Assembly (NCBI GenBank): GCA_020718925.1
Contig: DYRC01000007.1
Coordinates: 1 to 32,673, forward strand
DNA: 32,673 nucleotides
From: Desulfonema limicola
Lineage (GTDB): Bacteria > Desulfobacterota > Desulfobacteria > Desulfobacterales > DYRC01
Direction: 5' to 3'
Numbering within the stretch: position 1 is the first letter of the stretch; every line of letters begins with the position of its first letter. The translations under genes and the position numbers were made by a program. This document shows, piece after piece, positions 29,689-32,673 of the stretch. The notes under the pieces are model-generated. The model saw only the letters and a list, made by a program, of their open reading frames with translations, ran no database searches and had not been told where the DNA came from.

Positions 29689-30294
29689 TTATCGCAATAT
29701 CAGCACAGAGGACTGACAGGTGCTGACAAACCGCTCCACACGATCTTTGGGAAACATCAGTGTCAGCAATGATTTTTTTCCCATACAAAACGCCAGCAGA
29801 TCGCCATCTGTATCTTTCGAGACAAATGCCTCAAGTTCGGATTGTTCCATCAATCGTGTGGTTATGCCGATTCCCCGGTCGCTGTAATAATCGCCGATTT
29901 CAATCATGCGGGTATACGCTTCGGGTTTTGCGCCCCCGTCTTTGGTCAGACCGACAAGTTCCAATTGCGCTTTATGAATCGTAACCATCTGATTGATCAT
30001 CTCCAGCGATTCCTGACTCACGGATGTCTGGTCAATACAGGCAAGGATTCTTCGGATCGGCTTGTCTTCTTTGACCAAAAACACCGAGCTGTCGGTATTG
30101 CTGACAATCTTCTGCGGCAGGCTGGCAGATGATTCCCACCGGCATTGTTTTCCTTTGCCGCACCCCAGAACAATGAGATCACTGCTGACTGCCAGAAGCG
30201 TTACATCTGCCCATGTATGTCTTGCCAATTCAATGACTTTTTTCAAGGCATAAGCACTGTAAGGATGCTCATCCCCGGCAAATAAAATTCTCAT
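29689..30294 (-). CDS. Universal stress-like protein with a shortened first domain
   Basis: A 201-residue Usp-like protein. It starts with a clear Usp strand and helix (MRILFAGDEHPYSAYALKKVIELA), but after VTLLAV (about 36) it jumps directly to SSDLIVLGCGKGK, so the first domain is about 80 residues instead of about 140. A second Usp-like domain (about 81-201) starts IRRILACIDQTS and ends SSVLILR. The missing middle of domain 1 looks like an internal in-frame deletion. The reading frame is intact with ribosome site AGGAGAG, so it is probably expressed. It is cotranscribed with the tandem Usp gene. Confidence 0.85.
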   Translation of the reverse strand: MRILFAGDEHPYSAYALKKVIELARHTWADVTLLAVSSDLIVLGCGKGKQCRWESSASLPQKIVSNTDSSVFLVKEDKPIRRILACIDQTSVSQESLEMINQMVTIHKAQLELVGLTKDGGAKPEAYTRMIEIGDYYSDRGIGITTRLMEQSELEAFVSKDTDGDLLAFCMGKKSLLTLMFPKDRVERFVSTCQSSVLILR

Positions 30295-30307
30295 AATGGC
30301 TCTCCTA

Positions 30308-30697
30308 TTATGCCGCGTTTTTACGTTTGATTTCGGCTTTTTTCACGACTTCCAGAATCTCTCCCATTTTGAACGGCTTGGCGACAAAATCAAACACGCC
30401 TTTCTGATAAGATTCTTTTGCGGTTTCCATGGTGGCAAAGCCGGTGATAACAATTACTTCGGTTTTTTCGGAGCGTTTTCGGACTTCTGTAAGAAATGCC
30501 ATTCCGTCAACTCCTTCCATTTTAAGGTCCGTAATCACCACATCAAATTGTTTTTCCGTGATTCTGTGCATGGCTTCACGGCTTTTGGTAAAAGATTCAA
30601 CTTCATAGCCCGCTTTTTCCAGCGCGGGTTTGAGCCGCTTGCAGACAATGGGTTCATCGTCAAGAATTAAAATCTGTGTTTTCTGCGCCGTTGTCAT
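30308..30697 (-). CDS. Stand-alone receiver-domain response regulator
   Basis: A 129-residue single-domain receiver: LDDE (D13, D14), phosphoacceptor D57 in VITDLKM, T85 in VITGFAT and K107 in VAKPFK, followed by a short basic tail. It has no output domain. The ATG at 30697 has GGAGGTG upstream and overlaps the end of the PPDK-like gene by 38 bases, so the genes are coupled. It may pass a phosphate signal to other proteins or regulate the PPDK-like enzyme. Its receiver resembles the one inside the Lon-like protease (TDLKM, VTGFAT, KP), but kinship is only a guess. Confidence 0.92.
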   Translation of the reverse strand: MTTAQKTQILILDDEPIVCKRLKPALEKAGYEVESFTKSREAMHRITEKQFDVVITDLKMEGVDGMAFLTEVRKRSEKTEVIVITGFATMETAKESYQKGVFDFVAKPFKMGEILEVVKKAEIKRKNAA

Positions 30698-32673
30698 AAC
30701 TGCACCTCCGTTGAAAAAAATCATTTACATACTGTCCTACATAGTCATCGCTGTGCATCTGAGCATCCAACTGCCGGGTGTATGCGACCAGACAGCCCAG
30801 CAATCTCATTTTTTCCATCATCCGCACCCGATCCAGTTTTTTGATGCGCCCGATGACCAGATCGCCCCGTATTTCCGTGCGGAAATTGAATCGTTCAAGC
30901 ACTTCTGCAATAAATCTGGCGCGTCTTGATCTTCGGGTGATGTCGGTAACACCGCCGAGAAATCGGAAATACACATAATTATCATTAAGATTTTCAGATA
31001 TATACGCATCAATAATATTGAAATGATAGCCCAGCCTCATGCTGAGATCGAAATATTCCTTTGAAATCACAGCCAAATTTTGTCCCGAATATCGGAAACC
31101 CGCGTCTGAAGAAGAATATGATGTCCGCGTCAGACTGGACATAAAGCTCCCCAAATCCACCGACATCGGCTCCGTACTCCACATCCCCGGCGCGGTCAGT
31201 CCGTCAAGAAATGCCTGCATGGGAACAGAGTCAATATCGTCAGGACAGATGGCTTTGTCCAATGCTTTGCTGTGGTGAATGCCGCCGCCGATATCAATCA
31301 CCATCAGCCCTAACGGAATATCGAATTTCAGGCGTCTTGCCGCAGAATCGCTGTGAACAATCCGGGTATTTCCGAAATGAATCAACTCTTCCACTGCTTT
31401 TTCGTGAATAAACCGGATGATGTCATGTAGCGTTTCGCACCCTGATGGCTTGAAATTTTTATCATTGGGTTCCACAAGATTCAGCGGACTTATTTTTTTC
31501 AATATCCGGCGAAGCAGCCGATATTCATACGATTCCTCAAACACATCTTCCGAAGTGAACTCATAATAGCAGAGTTTTTTGATATTTCCGGCATATACGA
31601 TATTCTGAGACGCATCCATGGTAATCTCATCGCCGGTTTTGAATACCTGTGTGGCGATTTCGGTGTTCACGATGGTCGGAACCCGAAATTCTCTGGCAAT
31701 CGCTGCCATGTGTCCCATCGGAGAGCCGACATCGGTAATAATTCCGTGAACTTTACGCATCACTCTTGCCAGACGCGGAGACGTATGTTTGGCAACCAGA
31801 ATTGAGCCGTAAGGAACTTCGGACAAATCTTCATGCTGTCTCACAACAAACACCTTGCCGGATGCAACACCGCGCTGAACCACAATGCCTTTTCCTGTCA
31901 GCAATATCGGATAATCTGCCGATTCTCTGACAATATCACCCGCCGAACATCCGGGCTGAGGTCTGATATTGAGCGGACGCGCCTGAAGAATGATCAGTTC
32001 GGAATTATGATCCATTGCCCATTCGATGTCCTGGGGTCTTTTGAAATACCGCTCAATTAAAAGCGCGGTTTCAGCCAATTTCTGCAGATTCTCAGGCGTC
32101 AGACATGCCTTGTTTTCCATATCTTCAGGAACCGGAACTGTCTGTGTTCCGCCTTTTTTTGCCGCAACCAGCATCCCGGCTTTTCTGACAATCTTGAATC
32201 CGCACAGCTTATGCGGCGGCGTGCGGCTGACAACATAATGATCCGTATGAACCTCGCCTTCGACGACCGGCGCGCCCAATCCGTAAGCTGCCGTAACTGT
32301 AAGCGTTTCATTTTCAGGAGAAAGGGGATCCATGGTATAAATCACCCCGCTGACTTTCGCATCTGCCATAGTCTGACAGGCAACCGACATTGCCAGTTCC
32401 TGAAGATGAAATCCCTTCTGCTGCCGATAAGACAAGGCATTGAGCGAATACGCGCCCGCAAGCACTTTTTTATAAGTGGCACGAATCTGATCTGCGGACA
32501 CATTCAGAAAGCTTTTGTACTGCCCCGCAAAACTGTGAATGCTGTCTTCTCCCCATGCACTGCTTCTGACGGCAAAAAAGAGCTTTTTTTCAGGGTGTTT
32601 CTGTTGCAGCACATCAATTGCTTCTTCGATCTGCCGGATCAGCTCAGTCGGAAACGTGCCGGACAGAAACCGC
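30660..32673 (-). CDS. Pyruvate phosphate dikinase / PEP synthase-like protein (5' end outside window)
   Basis: The C-terminal 670 residues are visible; the frame runs off the window end with FLSGTFPTELIRQIEEAI, so the start lies outside. The ATP-grasp/PPDK N-terminal domain is clear: FAVRSSAWGEDSIHSFAGQY, VSGVIYTMDPLSPEN and DIEWAMD. The swivelling phosphohistidine domain follows, with AKHTSPRLARVM and the histidine in GSPMGHMAAIAREFRVP. The PEP/pyruvate TIM barrel of real PEP synthase is not recognisable. Instead about 320 residues follow (DIGGGIHHSKALD, SVDLGSFMSSLTRTSYSS and others) that I cannot assign. It may transfer phosphate to a different acceptor or act as a regulator. It heads an operon with a receiver and two Usp proteins. 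Confidence 0.87.
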   Translation of the reverse strand, partial: RFLSGTFPTELIRQIEEAIDVLQQKHPEKKLFFAVRSSAWGEDSIHSFAGQYKSFLNVSADQIRATYKKVLAGAYSLNALSYRQQKGFHLQELAMSVACQTMADAKVSGVIYTMDPLSPENETLTVTAAYGLGAPVVEGEVHTDHYVVSRTPPHKLCGFKIVRKAGMLVAAKKGGTQTVPVPEDMENKACLTPENLQKLAETALLIERYFKRPQDIEWAMDHNSELIILQARPLNIRPQPGCSAGDIVRESADYPILLTGKGIVVQRGVASGKVFVVRQHEDLSEVPYGSILVAKHTSPRLARVMRKVHGIITDVGSPMGHMAAIAREFRVPTIVNTEIATQVFKTGDEITMDASQNIVYAGNIKKLCYYEFTSEDVFEESYEYRLLRRILKKISPLNLVEPNDKNFKPSGCETLHDIIRFIHEKAVEELIHFGNTRIVHSDSAARRLKFDIPLGLMVIDIGGGIHHSKALDKAICPDDIDSVPMQAFLDGLTAPGMWSTEPMSVDLGSFMSSLTRTSYSSSDAGFRYSGQNLAVISKEYFDLSMRLGYHFNIIDAYISENLNDNYVYFRFLGGVTDITRRSRRARFIAEVLERFNFRTEIRGDLVIGRIKKLDRVRMMEKMRLLGCLVAYTRQLDAQMHSDDYVGQYVNDFFQRRCSYDNGAENTDFNS

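Overview
The window looks like a mid-GC chromosomal segment of a Desulfobacterota bacterium, probably Desulfobacterales and perhaps close to Desulfonema-type filamentous sulfate reducers. This is inferred from protein style only: many sigma54 activators and hybrid kinases, a MoeA fused to a periplasmic-binding-like domain, a response regulator ending in a C-X2-C...C-X2-C tail, tandem universal stress proteins beside a pyruvate phosphate dikinase-like protein, PEP-CTERM exopolymer-associated proteins, and an F-type ATPase F0 operon separated from F1. No rRNA, tRNA or CRISPR array was seen.

Layout. 1-5.4 kb holds signalling genes: a REC-HisKA-HATPase hybrid and a double-PAS sigma54 activator, an IS630-type transposase remnant, a membrane protein with a receiver protein, and a convergent receiver protein. 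5.4-11.35 kb is a minus-strand operon moeA-(unknown)-carA-topB. 11.4-13.4 kb is a tandemly duplicated, sigma54-driven PEP-CTERM locus. It contains two almost identical 59-residue proteins that are only a signal peptide plus a PEP-CTERM-like anchor, followed by a full PEP-CTERM protein with a possible thioester domain. 13.4-15.6 kb is a minus-strand operon: lysine 2,3-aminomutase, nitroreductase, NlpC/P60 lipoprotein. 15.7-19.3 kb is an F0-only ATP synthase operon (accessory proteins, a, a four-hairpin c, a normal c, b', b). 19.6-22.9 kb is an NtrB/NtrC-like pair split by a small gene with its own promoter. 23.0-25.0 kb is an AT-rich GHKL ATPase-nuclease gene, a defence candidate. 25.0-27.0 kb encodes a Lon protease with a receiver domain inserted into it. 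27.2-28.7 kb is a mosaic of a structured repeat element, a chimeric gene fragment and a TumE-type toxin-antitoxin pair. 28.8-32.7 kb is a minus-strand stress operon: a PPDK-like protein (cut by the window end), a receiver protein and two Usp proteins.

Strongest observations. (1) The four-hairpin rotor subunit kept the ion-binding Glu in hairpins 1 and 4 and replaced it by Gln in hairpins 2 and 3. It sits next to an ordinary c subunit with a complete Na+-type ligand set, which suggests a hybrid, probably sodium-binding c-ring with fewer ion sites than hairpins. (2) The Lon protease carries an intact phospho-receiver domain exactly between its helical region and its AAA+ module, suggesting phosphorylation-gated proteolysis. 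(3) The sorting-signal-only mini-proteins each have a matching sigma54 promoter and a palindromic upstream site. (4) The 21.06-28.68 kb segment is bounded by identical 34-bp inverted copies of a promoter and carries an inverted duplicate gene start, a defence-like gene, a toxin-antitoxin pair and a repeat with covarying hairpins, so it looks like an accessory island in rearrangement.
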